Below are positions 1-10,559 of a stretch of DNA of 64,000 nucleotides, piece after piece. The stretch's first letter is position 1. Every line of letters starts with the position of its first letter. The notes beneath the pieces were generated by a model. It saw nothing but the letters and a program-made list of their open reading frames with translations, searched no databases and had not been told where the DNA came from. This DNA comes from Cordia subcordata. Its lineage: Eukaryota; Streptophyta; Magnoliopsida; Boraginales; Cordiaceae. The position numbers and the translations under genes are program-made. The DNA is taken from positions 10,015,001 through 10,079,000 of the forward strand of contig JAPTOF010000020.1 of the NCBI GenBank assembly GCA_028554755.1. Reading direction: 5' to 3'.

Positions 1-1414
1 AATTATAGGGTACACCATAGCTAAGGAAATATGAGATCAATTAGAGGTCACTTATGAAGGCACAAATCAAGTTAAAGAGACTAGGATTAGCATGCTTGTA
101 CATAAATATGAAATGTTCTCTATACTTCCGAATGAAAATATTGAACAAATGTTTTCAAGATTTATTGAAATTGTTAACTCTTTGAAGTTTCTTGGCAAGA
201 ATTATGAAAATGCTGAACTCGTGAGGAAGCTCTTGAGAAGCCTATCAATGGCTTGGCTGCTAAAGACAATAGCCATCAAGGAGTCCAAGGATCTCAATAC
301 TTTACAATTGAGTGAACTCGTCAAATCACGCGACTCATAAATTGAAGCTCAAGGAGCTAGAAAAACAGCCCAAGGTCAACAAAGTCATTGCTCTTAAGGC
401 CATACCAGAAGAGGAATCAACAAGTGGTAGTGACAGTGATGATGACAATGAAATGGCCATGTTCTCCAAATTTAAGAGATTCATGAGGAAGCGAAAGTTC
501 AATCCAAAGAAAGGACAAAGGAAAGAGTTAAGTAAAGGTGAGTCTAGTAAAGAATTAATTTGTTTTAAATGCAAGAAACCAAGACATGTCAAAGCTAGAT
601 GTCCAGTAAGGAAGAAAGATCAGAAGAAATTCAAAAAGAAGGCTTTGAAGGCTACTTGGAGTGACTCGGAGTCAAGTGATGAAGAAGAAAATTCCATTGA
701 AGAAGTAGTTGCCAATCTATGTCTTATGGCAAAAAAAAAAAAGATGAGGTAAGTCCAAACTATGTTTCTTGTGATGAAAAAAGTTCTTATGAAGAATTGG
801 AAGAAATGTACAGTGAAATGCTTATAGAATTCAAGAAAGTAGTGAACAAAAACAAGGAGCTCAAGAAAAATGTTTTATGTCTTGAAAGTAAATTGCATGG
901 TACTTGCATTGAAAATGAGAACTTGAAAAAGAATTTGGAGAAGAAGAAAATCAACAGTGATTTACAAAAGGAAAATGAGGACTTGAAAGCAAAAGTCAAT
1001 GATTTGGAGAATGTAGTTTCAAAGTTTGCAAATGGAACCAAAAACTTAAATGTTTTGCTTGGACAACATAGATGTGTTTTTGATAAAGCCAGAATTGGAT
1101 TTGATTCTTATTCAAAACAAAAATCCTACATAAAGTATCTTCAAAAGACACCAAGCTCTTTCAAGGTTTTCTCTACAAAAGATACAAAAAGTTTCCAAAA
1201 AAGAAATGATTATTACAAAAAGTATTTTATTAAAGCATCTTCATCAAGTGCTCCTAAAGTTGCATGGAACTATTGTTGTAAAAATGGACATGCTTCACAT
1301 AAATGCTTTATAAGAAAGTATGGTGAGAAAAAGTACAATTTAATGTGGGTTCCTAAGGGAACTAAAACTAATGTTCAAGGACCCATCAAGTCTTGGATAC
1401 CATGTCATTCTTGA
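1..1414 (+). pseudogene. Sirevirus gag remnant (capsid region, zinc knuckle, coiled coil)
   Basis: Gag forms the retrotransposon particle and binds its RNA. The frame from 92 has the UBN2-type capsid helix region (LVHKYEMF, then an ENIEQMFSRF segment). A second frame (312-752) carries a CCHC knuckle, CFKCKKPRHVKARC, around 560-601, with Arg in place of the usual Gly before His. A third frame (719-1414) is Lys/Glu-rich with heptad-like spacing (ELKKN, ENLKKN, ENEDLKAKVNDLE), a coiled coil typical of Sirevirus gag, followed by a second Cys/His cluster near 1270-1310. Frame changes near 310-340 and 720-750 break the polyprotein. The same layout occurs in element B at 12110-13515. Confidence 0.85.
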
Positions 1415-1429
1415 TTCAAATTTTGTAGG

Positions 1430-3860
1430 TTTGCCTTGCATCCTCTAGGGATAGTGGAAAATGGTTCTTGGATAGTGGTTGCTCAAGGCACATGACGGGT
1501 GACAAATCAAAGTTCTTATTACTTAAGGAAAAGAATGGTGGATTTGTTACATCCATTATAACTCCAAATGAAGAATCATCATCGTTGGAAATGTTGGTAA
1601 CAAGTCTAAATTGTGTATTGAAAATGTTTTACTTGTACATGGTTTGAAACACAACTTGCTTAGTATTAGTCAACTTTGTGATAAAGGTTTATTTGTTAAC
1701 TTTAAAACTTCTTCATGTGAGATAATTGATAAATGTGATAATGTTGTGCTTGTTGGCGTGAGGCATGGTAATGCATACACTTTTGACTTTGATGACTTGC
1801 ATGATCAAGATGTAAAATGCTTAAGTGCTATGAATTAAAATACATAGATTTGGCATAGAAGACTAGGGCATGTTAATGTGGATTCCATAAATAAACTTGC
1901 TAATTTTGATTTTGTTAGAGGATTGCTTAAAGTCAAATATGTTGGTAATAATGTGTGTCGTGCATGTAAACTTGGCAAACAAACTAAAGAATCTTTCAAA
2001 AGCAAGAACGTGATCTCTACTTCTAGACCATTAGAACTTTTACATATGGATTTGTTTGGACCCAATAGGGTTGCTAGCTTCGGTGGAAAATTGTATGCTT
2101 ATGTGATTGTTGATGATTTTTTTAGATTTACTTGGGTAATTTTTCTTGCACACAAAAATGACACACCAAATGAGTTTATAAAGTTTTGCAAACTTGTTCA
2201 AAATAAAAAAGGCTATTTGATTTCCACCATAAGAAATGATAGAGGTGCCGAGTTTACAAACCTAACTATGAAATCTTTTTGTGAAGAAAATGGTACTTCT
2301 CACAATTTTTCAGCACCAAGAACACCACAACAAAATGGTGTTGTTGAAAGAAAAATCGTTCCTTACAAGAAATGGCGAGAACTATGCTTTGTGAAAACAA
2401 TTTGCCTAGCTACGTTTGGGCCAAGGCCGTCAACATCGCATGTTATGTGATTGATCGTAGCATCATTTGAAAGTATCTTGACAAAACTCCGTATGAACTT
2501 TGGAAAGGAAGAAAACAAAACATTTCATATTTCAAGACCTTTGGTTGTGCATGTTTTATCTTAAATGAAAAAGACAATCTTGCCAAATTTTATGCAAAAT
2601 CTGATGATGGCATATTTTTTGGTTATTCTTCATCTAGTAAGGCATATAGGGTGCACAATAAAAGAACCATATTTGTTGATGAAACTATAAATGTGAAATT
2701 TGATGAAGGATTTTTTGATTCAAAATATGATGATGTTGATGTTGTTACCGTTCAAAAGAATATGAGTAATCTTGACCTAGATAAAGGAAATGAATCTAAT
2801 AATGCATTTCATGAGGATAAACAAGATGATTATGTTGATGTGCAATGTGATGATCAAAATGTGGTACATGATATGCACGGTAACTTACCAAAAACTTATA
2901 AATTCGTTGGTTATCATCCCCCTTCTCAAATTATTGGTGAACCATCAAAAGATGTTGAAACTAGATCCTATTTGAGAAATATATGTAATCATCTTGCTTT
3001 CTTATCTTAAATTGAACCTAAAAATGTACATGATGTTTTATTTGATGATAGTTGAATAAATGCCATGCAAGAGGAACTGAATCAATTTGAAAGAAACATT
3101 ATGTGGACACTTGTTGAAAAGCCTAGAAATCAATCTATAATTGGAACCAAATGGGTCTTTAGAAACAAGTTAGATGAATTTGGCATAGTAATTAGAAAAA
3201 AGGCTAGATTAGTTGCACAAGGTTATAAATAAGAAAAAGTTATTGATTATGATGAAACCTTTGCTCCCGTTGCTAGACTTGAATCAATTAGAATTTTACT
3301 TGCCTTTGCATGCTTTATGAACTTCAATTGTATCAAATAGATGTGAAAAGTACTTTCTTAAATGGCTATATTGATGAAGAAGTATATGGGGATCAAACTC
3401 TGAGCTTTGAGGACCCTATCTATCCTAACCATGTTTTTAAGCTTGAAAAAGCATTGTATGGACTAAAGCAAGCACCTAGAGCATGATATAAGAGACTAAG
3501 TGGATTCTTTGTTGAAAACAGCTTTACAAGAGGTAAACTTGACTCAACTTTATTTGTAAAGCATAGTGGTAAAGATATATTTGTTGTACAAATATATGTT
3601 GATGATATTATCTTTGATGCAACTAATGACCCTCTTTGTAAGAGCTTTTCTAAGTATATGCACAGTGAATTTGAAATGAGCATGATGGGAGAACTTACAT
3701 TCTAGGACTAAGCACATAGAAATAAGACACCATTTCATTCGTGATCATGTGCAAAAAGGTAATGTTGTGCTAAATTTTGTTGACTCTTTGCATCAAACTT
3801 GTTGATATTTTTACAAAACCACTGCATGAAAACCAGTTTTTAAGCATTAGAAGGGAGTTG
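1430..3860 (+). pseudogene. Sirevirus pol remnant (protease, integrase, reverse transcriptase, RNase H tail)
   Basis: Protease is marked by WFLDSGCSRHMTG at about 1462-1500, holding the catalytic DSG. The GAG-pre-integrase segment follows (RLGHVN near 1862; CRACKLGKQTKESF near 1958-1995). The integrase core has DLFGP (about 2049), then NDRGAEF (about 2235) and the PQQNGVVERK segment (about 2326-2354), supplying the D,D,E residues. RT runs from about 3060 (GTKWVFRNK, KARLVAQGY, FAPVARLESIR) to the YVDDIIF catalytic box at 3595-3615. The RNase H core is missing: the sequence jumps near 3704 to the terminal DIFTKPLHENQF segment at about 3800-3840. Stops occur near 3008, 3230 and 3485, with frameshifts elsewhere. 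It cannot encode active pol. Confidence 0.88.
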
Positions 3861-3879
3861 AGAATGTTACAATTACAAA

Positions 3880-4273
3880 AAAAACTCAAGTTCTTTACAA
3901 AAATGCCAGTACTGGAACACTTATCCCTTGTACTAGTACACTGGTTAAGTCAACCGGTATACCTCTCTTGTTTTTGTTTTTGGTGGAACACTTGTTCCTG
4001 GTACCGGTTGGCCGGTAGTCGTGAAATTTCAGTTTTAAAAGTAGGGCTAAACCGGTTCCAACACTTTATAACTCTATTTCTTTCAAAACTCTTCATCTTC
4101 TCTCATTCTTCTCTCTCTAAAACTCTCTTTGAAACTCTTTTTCTCTCAAATCTCTCACTCAAATCTATTACCCATTTCAAACTTCTTAATCTTTAACATC
4201 AAAATCCTAGTTTTCTCTCTTTCTCCCTCTCTTTCTCTTTCTCTCTCTCTCTTTTTCTCAAAATCCTTTCTAT
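3880..4273 (+). promoter_or_regulatory. Putative internal promoter/leader between pol and envelope-like frame
   Basis: This block follows the end of pol and precedes the ATG at 4274. It holds repeated CCGGT-type motifs (GTCAACCGGTA near 3950, GGTACCGGTTGGCCGGTAG near 3999, AACCGGTTCC near 4049) that resemble the GGTCAACCGGTAGAG repeats in the U3 part of the 3' LTR. A TATA-like CTTTATAACTC lies near 4064. A pyrimidine-rich CT tract of about 190 bp leads to the ATG. The order is the same as in the LTR promoter. That it drives the downstream frame is inference. Confidence 0.4.
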
Positions 4274-5609
4274 CATGGCTAATACAAGAGGAAAGGGTCA
4301 AGCCTCCGGTTCCAAAATATGGTGCAAGCACTTCAAGAAGATCACGAGGCTCTACAAGGCAACCTTCACCCGAGCCAAATCCATCCTCACCACCTGCAAA
4401 TTGTGATTATTCTGGGACAAAGATATGGACGGGTAAAAGTCTCTTTCCTGATGAACTCCAAAATCTTAATATGCTTGAGTATTGCGCTGATAATGGTTAG
4501 ATGACGTACATGACTATGAAAGAGCCTGTTTATCCACAGTTAGTTAGGGAATTTTATGAACGTTTGAGTTGGAGACGAGAATATGGTAGTATTCGTTCAA
4601 CTATAAGGGAGTATCTTTTAAGATCACTGAGGAAGATATTCAAAATATTTTTAATATCCCTCTGCATGAACAACAATTTCCTATATTTGCTTTTAGGAAT
4701 TTCCCTCAATTTCCTGAGAGTATTACGGAAGGGAGAGTATATGAATTATTATTGGGTTATATGCCAGAATATCCTAAGATTCCTTTGTTAAATGAAGTAA
4801 ACCCTGTCTATAAGGCTATTATCAAGATGTTTAAGTATAATATAGTTCCTAAAGACACTCATGATGGGTTTTAATACAAGGCTGAGGCATACTATTTATA
4901 CTTGCTTTATCATGGCTATGGAGTGAATCTCCCTGAGATTATTCTTGTATACATGAAGAATGTAGTGTTTAGGAACACGGTGCTTGGATATGGGATGGCC
5001 TTGACTAGGATTCTTAGAGCTAAAGGTATTGTAATTGAAGGAATTCCCAAAAGCTCTTTCAATCATATATGGAATCTTGATTTACAATGTCTTAAGAGAA
5101 TGGAGTTGTTCTATTAGAGAGGGAGATGGATGCACTTACATGAATTCAGAGCTTTGCCTCAACATATAAGGGATCTCATCATATAAAGAATTCTTAACAA
5201 AACCACCTTTGATTTCCCTCATAAAGATCAAGATGGGCAAGAGCTTGACTTTGGTGAATATTATGATGACTATGATAATGAAGAAATGGAGGATGTGGGG
5301 GGAGAAGAAGTAGAAGAAGATGAGGAGTCTCGGAAAAAGTACAATAAAGAACAAGGGCAGTACTACGAGCTTTGATCCAAGAATGCTAATGATAGGCTGA
5401 TGCAAAGGCTTTTTGACAATGCGAATTCTATAGGAGAAAAGGTGGATATGTTGGCTACTACCATGGGGAATCAACATAGTACTTTTGATAGCCTTGCGAT
5501 GATTATCGGGGATCAAAGCCAAATCATGGCTTGTTTGGCTCGAGATGTGAGATTTATGAAGCTGCGAATGGGACTTCCCGATAATGATGATGCCTGTCCA
5601 AGTCATTAG
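4274..5609 (+). pseudogene. Envelope-like region of Sirevirus A, broken
   Basis: Many Sireviruses carry an extra region between pol and the 3' LTR that has been called envelope-like; its function is not proven. Here it opens with ATGGCTAATACAAG at 4274. It is split into frames: a Ser/Pro/Arg-rich N-terminal part (to a stop at 4498), a segment beginning PVYPQLVREFYERL (about 4528), a conserved-looking globular part around 4900-5117, an acidic stretch (about 5240-5340), and a C-terminal frame 5400-5609 with heptad-like hydrophobics. I see no clear transmembrane segment in the fragments. The assignment rests on position and composition. Confidence 0.6.
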
Positions 5610-6070
5610 CCTTTCCTTTCTTTCCTAGTTTTTCGAAATTCCTACATCTTAGGATGTTTTTCTTTCCTTCAAACAATTTCGCTTTATTTTCTTCACTTTA
5701 CTTACTCTTGATGGATTATCACTTTTCTTTGCATGGTATTAATTACTCTCTATGGTATCTTTTACTTGCTCTATACTTGCTTAGGGCTTCTATGCTTGCA
5801 TGCTTGTGTGAGAGCCAAGTAATGATACTTCCTAATATTGATGGCTCGTTACTTTCCTACTCCTTCCAAATGGCTCATAGCTTTCCTATATTCACTTTTA
5901 ATGATGCCAAAAGGGGAGAAAGGGTATTATAGTGTATTGGTATTGCTCTTAAGTCCTTTGATGCTCATATTACTATTATATCTCTTGTATATTATCTATA
6001 TGCGTTGATTAAGAAGGAGTCTTGAAGTTAGGCGGAGCTTCCTTCTCAACAATCGACAATTTTGTCATCA
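5610..6070 (+). other. 3' untranslated part of Sirevirus A with an extra polypurine tract
   Basis: No frame longer than about 90 codons looks real. A purine run AAAAGGGGAGAAAGGG lies at 5909-5924, about 150 bp ahead of the LTR-adjacent tract. Multiple polypurine tracts upstream of the 3' LTR are described for Sireviruses. Confidence 0.55.
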
Positions 6071-6071
6071 T

Positions 6072-6086
6072 AAAAAAGAGGGAGAA
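6072..6086 (+). other. Polypurine tract of Sirevirus A
   Basis: The run AAAAAAGAGGGAGAA lies directly before the TGTTG start of the 3' LTR. It would prime plus-strand DNA synthesis. Position and composition fit exactly. Confidence 0.85.
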
Positions 6087-7834
6087 TGTTGAATATATTG
6101 GCTTAATTACATTAATTGCATTTTGATAATGCCATAATTGTTGTGGTTTTATTATTTAATTACTACTATTTATAGTATGTTGAATATCTTACACGGTAGC
6201 ATTATTGGAGCAAATAAAAGATCTAAAGTATGGTTTTGGAGAATGGGTAATAAAGCTTGAATAACTTGTAGCTGTAATTCTTTTCTTCTTTTTAGTCTTA
6301 TGTTAAGTTGATTTTTATACAGAAGCAATTATCTATGAGCTCAAAAACTTAGTACATTGCAAGCATTCTTCATGCATTTTGTTCTTAAGTCTTGTTCTCT
6401 TATACTTGATCATCTGTACTCTTTAATACTCAGTATTATATATGCACATGTCTTCATTTGCATTCAAAACACTTTTCCTACAGAAATTTAACTTTAAAGT
6501 CCATATTTTGCATCATGGAGCTACATGCACTATAGTACTCTCAATTGCATTGATATTTGGCACTTTGATATATATATGCTTATATATATGTATATATGTA
6601 TATATTAGCTTAACTTTGCAATAAAAGACACTATTTTGAGTATAGAATTATTATAATGGGTATATAAGCATCTTTGTATAAGATTATTACCCATTGTATA
6701 ATAGCATCGTATATAGAAGGCTTTTCTCATGCATTAAATTAGAAAATCTTGTTTTAATCTTGCATTTAATGTTTGGAAAATAAGTTGGTGTTAGGATTTA
6801 TTATTGACTTGATCTTATATGCATAGTAGTTGTCTTGAGCTATAAAAATTTGTAGAAAAACACTACTTACTGTTGATTAGATGTATAGCTACTTTTTGGT
6901 AAAAAGTAAAGTAGCATTTTCAACTTTTTCTGCAACTATCAGCCTATACAGGTAGTCGACCGACTCAGTGCTCCAGTAAAATCAGAAAGCAATGTTGCTC
7001 TACAAGAAGAGCCTACAGGTCGATCGGTAGAGTGTTCCAGTAAGGCCATTTGGCTTCTGGAACTACCGGAACACCCAGGAGGTCAACCGGTAGAGTACTC
7101 CGCTGGCCTCTCTGAGCTGTTTTCAAATTTTGACCATTGGGAGACTTGCTTTTTTGGCTTATAAATACATCTTTCTCCTCCCAACTCAGATATAACCTGT
7201 TCAAAACATCTTTCTAAGTTCTCTTGCATTCAATATACTTCATCTACTGTAATCTTGCTCTATTAATTGCAACCTTCATTGATTGCATATCATTGGCATT
7301 TAAGAACAAGTTTTCTTTTGAGCTTCATAAATTGCTTATCAACTTAGAGCAACATAGGCAGGTTTAAATACCTTTGTATACTTGCTTAAAAGAAGTCTCT
7401 TGTATACCAAACTCTCTATAATTACTTTGGGTCTGAGTTTCTTTACTCTTGGGTAGTATAATTGTGAGAAACATCCCTCAAGAGTGAAGGGTTGAAATCC
7501 TCAAGTATTAGGATAATACTTGTGGTCCTTGTGGTGAAGCAAGGGTTGTAAGTGTTGTTCTACGCTTCTACAACGTACTAAGTAAGAAGCTGATTCACTA
7601 GTGAAGTTTTCGAAACCCTAAGGGAAGACCTTAGGTAGTGGACTAGGCCCTCGGGAGTTCGAACCACACTAAATCGCTGCGTTTGATATTTTTAACCCTA
7701 CTCTCTTTATTTTTCAAGTATTTACCTTGATTTTTGTATGTGGTTTTGCTTGAGATAATTGCTAAGAGTTTTAAGTGGTTAATTGTGCTAATAATCCAAT
7801 TCACCCCTCTCTTGGATTCATTTTCTAGGCAACA
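6087..7834 (+). repeat. 3' LTR of Sirevirus A (TGTTG...CAACA, 1748 bp)
   Basis: It begins TGTTG after the polypurine tract and ends CAACA, a perfect 5-bp terminal inverted repeat. It aligns over most of its length with the LTR at 10560-12009, for example around the shared CGCTTCTACAACG (7562 and 11728) and GACCTTA-GTAGTGGA blocks. U3 holds three imperfect repeats of a GGTCGACCGGTAGAGTGCTCC-like unit near 6955, 7017 and 7080. A TATA box follows at 7160. Confidence 0.9.
7160..7167 (+). promoter_or_regulatory. TATA box of the Sirevirus A LTR
   Basis: TATAAATA sits about 25 bp after a CCATTGG motif. The same CCATTGG plus TATAAATA arrangement is kept in the element B LTR (11338-11345), so the U3 promoter core is conserved. 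Transcript start would be near 7195. Confidence 0.65.
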
Positions 7835-8457
7835 CCAACCCATTGTCAGTCCTAAGACACTTGATCTATTTACCAGTCTGGTTTTCAATCAATGTCTTCC
7901 ACTCGACTAATGTTGGAAACGTATCATCTTTAGTACTTGGCAACCTTCTTAGAAGGAACTTTATTAGGACCCCAAAAATCAGAATGAATGTAATCAAGTG
8001 TACCTTTGGTATTCTCTTGCATCTTGTTGAACTTCACCCTGGTTTGCTTTCCAAAGACACAATGCTCATAGAATTCAAACTTTCTCATTCTTTGTCCACA
8101 AAGTAAATCCTCTTTGCTCAGCTCAGTTAGTCCTCTTTCGCTCATATGGCCCAATCCCTTGTGCCATAACTGTGTGGTGTCATTATCATTCTCTTCGGAT
8201 GTAACAGCTGTAACACCTATAACCCTACTACCTTGAAGAACATATAGGCCGCCAATCAAGGTCCCTTTCAAGAGCACAATAGCACCTTTGGTCACTTTTA
8301 AGATACTATTCTCACTTCGGAATTCGTACCCATGAGAATCCAAACACCCAAGAGAAATCAAGTTTTTCTTCAGTTCTGGTACATGCCAACACTCAAGATA
8401 TCTTGTAATACCATCAATCATCTTGATATTTACGATGCCTATTCCTTTTATCTTCAA
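7835..8457 (-). pseudogene. Tork-type pre-integrase and integrase fragment
   Basis: The frame 8457-7930 contains the pre-integrase HHCC zinc region (LWHKGLGHMSERGL, then CVFGKQTRVKF) and the start of the integrase core (HSDFWGP). It hits a stop just after KKVAKY. Beyond it, to 7835, the same strand reads TFPTLVEW and LRTDNGL, integrase sequence further on, so about 25-30 residues are deleted in between and one in-frame stop is present. It ends at the insertion point of Sirevirus A. Not functional. Confidence 0.82.
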
Positions 8458-8492
8458 CGAAAGGTCATTGACTAGAAAAACTTTCTTTCCTT

Positions 8493-9447
8493 TCAGGCAT
8501 AAGAAAAGAACCAGTCATGCCTAGGACACTTATGGAATGTTACACCTGTATCAAGAATCCATTGATTATGCCACTGTGACGCACTCATAGGCAGAAAATC
8601 CCTAGTACTACTCGAGTTTTCTTTATCACTGTCAACACTCTCCACCACATTAGTTGAATTCTCTCTCCTTTTCTTTATCTTTTTCAATTTTGGACATTCT
8701 TTCTTCATGTGACCCTTCTCACCACATTCGAAATAGTGTAGATTTCTATCTCTTGATTTTGACCTCAACTTGCTTTTCTTTCTACCGGAAGATCCTCCTC
8801 TATTCTCCGATCTCCCTTTACTCACTAAACCCTCCGCATGAACTTCTTCTCTATGTCTCGGGATATGTGTTTGAAGATCTTTGGATTTCAATGAAGCAAT
8901 CACATCCTCGAAGCTACTTTTGTCCCTCCCGTACAACATAGTGTCCACAAAGTTCATATACAAAGTCAGTAAAGAGCATAACAGGGTAATGGCTTGGTCT
9001 TCATCATCAATTTTAACACCTATATCCTTTCAAAGCAATAACACAAGAGGTAAGCTCATCAAGGTGTTGTTTTAGTGGCGTACCTTTTTTCATTTTAAGA
9101 TGATATAATCGTTTCTTCAAGTAGAGGTGATTCATGAGAGATTTTGATGCATACAATTCCACCAAAGTATTCCAAGCCTTAATTGCTGTCGCCTTTTTAA
9201 CAATCTCTAACAATACTTCATTCGTCACGAATATGAGTATTGCACTTAAGGCTTTCGCTTCGAGTTCTTGTCTCGCTACTGGTTCCATCTTCTCTAGTAT
9301 CACTTCTTCAATGACTTGCCAAAGTCCTGGTATTGTCATAAATGCCTTGAATCTGATCCTCCATAGACTAAAACTCATTCTTCCGTCAAACTTCTTGATT
9401 TTAAACTTTCCACCTATGGAAGACATCTTCATTTGCTCAAAACTCAA
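8493..9447 (-). pseudogene. Tork-type gag and protease fragment
   Basis: The frame 9447-9013 starts MSFEQMKMSSIGGKFKIKKF and carries the DUF4219/UBN2-like gag region (LWRIRFKAFM, AWNTLVELYAS, YLKKRLYHLKM). After a frame break near 9010, the frame 8963-8493 continues gag with a basic linker and a zinc knuckle FECGEKGHMKKEC, whose first Cys is replaced by Phe/Tyr context. It ends in a protease motif WILDTGVTFHKCP, where the active site reads DTG. This is the order of Tnt1/Tork elements. Confidence 0.85.
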
Positions 9448-9541
9448 ATTTTGGAATAGAATCTAGCTCAACAAACTGTAAAAGCAGATTCAGCACGTCG
9501 AAATACCTTAGAACCACCCTAGTGAACTTTGGTAAAAAATG

Positions 9542-9727
9542 GTCAAAGTCAAACCTATTGGTCAAAGTCAACACTATACCTAAACATGCACTTTGGAGTA
9601 GAATTTGGAAAAACAGAGCCTAAAAAAGTGCTGTAAGGCTCAGGTCAAACTTGGTCAACAGTCAATAGTCAAAGTTAACCCTTGGTCAAAACCTCTATCA
9701 ACTAGTCAACGCGGTCAAACAGGTCAA
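9542..9727 (-). promoter_or_regulatory. Cluster of 12 W-box-like TTGAC motifs in the Tork leader
   Basis: GTCAA occurs at 9542, 9548, 9561, 9567, 9644, 9654, 9661, 9668, 9685, 9705, 9714 and 9723. On the element's sense strand every one reads TTGACC or TTGACT, the WRKY-binding W-box core. They lie between the LTR and gag. Regulatory function is inferred from motif density only. Confidence 0.45.
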
Positions 9728-10242
9728 ACTAGTCAGATTTTTTTTTTTTATTATAGAACTAAATCGAAGCCCAAAAAGAAAACAATAATTTTTTTCTTTA
9801 CTTTTGGACTCAAGAAACCAAGGCCAACAAAAAATTAATTCCAAAGCCCTAAGACCTAAAACGCAAAAAGACCTAACCAAATCTGGACAAGGCCTTTACC
9901 CAGGCTAGATCTAAAAAACCTAAACCCAAAGCCCAAAACCCATGCCCTAAACCTGCTCCACAAAATCGAACCAATATATAAAAAAAAAGACCTAAATACC
10001 TAAAACCAAACCCAAGAACACGCATACTCTATCTTCTTCACATGTTCTTCAAACCTAAACACAAACTACGACCTGCCAACGTAAGTTTTCATTCCAGCCA
10101 CCAACGCTCAACGTAGACAGCACCAAAGCATTCCTCGCTGATAGAGACCTTTGTTTGGTAAATCACTGTTTGTTTTGAGCAATTTTGGTTTCATAGTGAG
10201 TTTTGATTTTTCCTTTTCTCTTAAGCAACAAAATAAACCTAA
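9728..10242 (-). other. Untranslated leader of the Tork-type element
   Basis: This lies between gag and the primer-binding site of the - strand element. It has A-rich runs and no credible frame. Confidence 0.55.
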
Positions 10243-10255
10243 GCTCTAGATATCA
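10243..10255 (-). other. Degenerate primer-binding site of the Tork-type element
   Basis: GCTCTAGATATCA on the + strand differs from the complement of the tRNA-iMet primer-binding site (GCTCTGATACCA) by one insertion and one substitution. It lies 3 bp from the LTR edge, the expected place. Confidence 0.6.
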
Positions 10256-10258
10256 GTT

Positions 10259-10559
10259 TGTTGGGAAAAAAACATGCAAACACGAAAAACACGAGAAGAA
10301 AATGGACACAAAAAAATTACGTGGTTCGGACTTAAAGCCTACGTCCACGAGTAGCGGAGAACAAATTCACTATTGATTGTGAATATTACAAGGCTCACAC
10401 CCTAGTTTCTCTCCCACACATAATACAATGAGTATTGTCACATATTTATAGTGCACAGATTTTCTAAAACCTATTGAGCAAAAAAGACAACTTATTAATT
10501 ATGTGCTAATAAGGTAATTTACTATTCTTGTTGCCCAAGAATACAGGCCACACTTAACA
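10259..10559 (-). repeat. 5' LTR of the Tork-type element (about 301 bp)
   Basis: On the - strand it reads TGTTAAG at 10559 to CCCAACA at 10259, next to the primer-binding site. A recognisable ACGTGGTTCGG block sits at 10319-10329, common at this position in copia LTRs of this type. The partner LTR is outside the window. Confidence 0.75.

Larger units (their letters stand above)
1..7834 (+). mobile_element. Sirevirus-type Ty1/copia retrotransposon A, 3' part with complete 3' LTR
   Basis: Domain order is gag, protease, integrase, reverse transcriptase, RNase H remnant, a long envelope-like region, polypurine tract and 3' LTR. Integrase before reverse transcriptase is the copia order. A long coiled-coil gag and an extra region after pol are marks of Sireviruses. 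The window opens inside gag, matching element B from about position 12398, so the 5' LTR and gag start lie outside. Stops, frameshifts and a deletion between RT and RNase H make it non-autonomous. The 3' LTR ends in CAACA at 7834 and abuts a - strand copia integrase, which shows it inserted into that element. Confidence 0.9.
7835..10559 (-). mobile_element. Tork-type Ty1/copia element, 5' part, interrupted by Sirevirus A
   Basis: Read on the - strand from 10559: a 5' LTR, a degenerate primer-binding site, a long leader, gag with zinc knuckle, protease, and integrase up to the TDNGL motif at 7835. The frame stops exactly where the Sirevirus A LTR ends, so the rest of this element is expected beyond the left end of the window, past the other end of Sirevirus A. 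Its outer LTR end at 10559 abuts the LTR of Sirevirus B, which lacks about 30 bp of its start, so this element probably inserted into that LTR. Confidence 0.85.
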
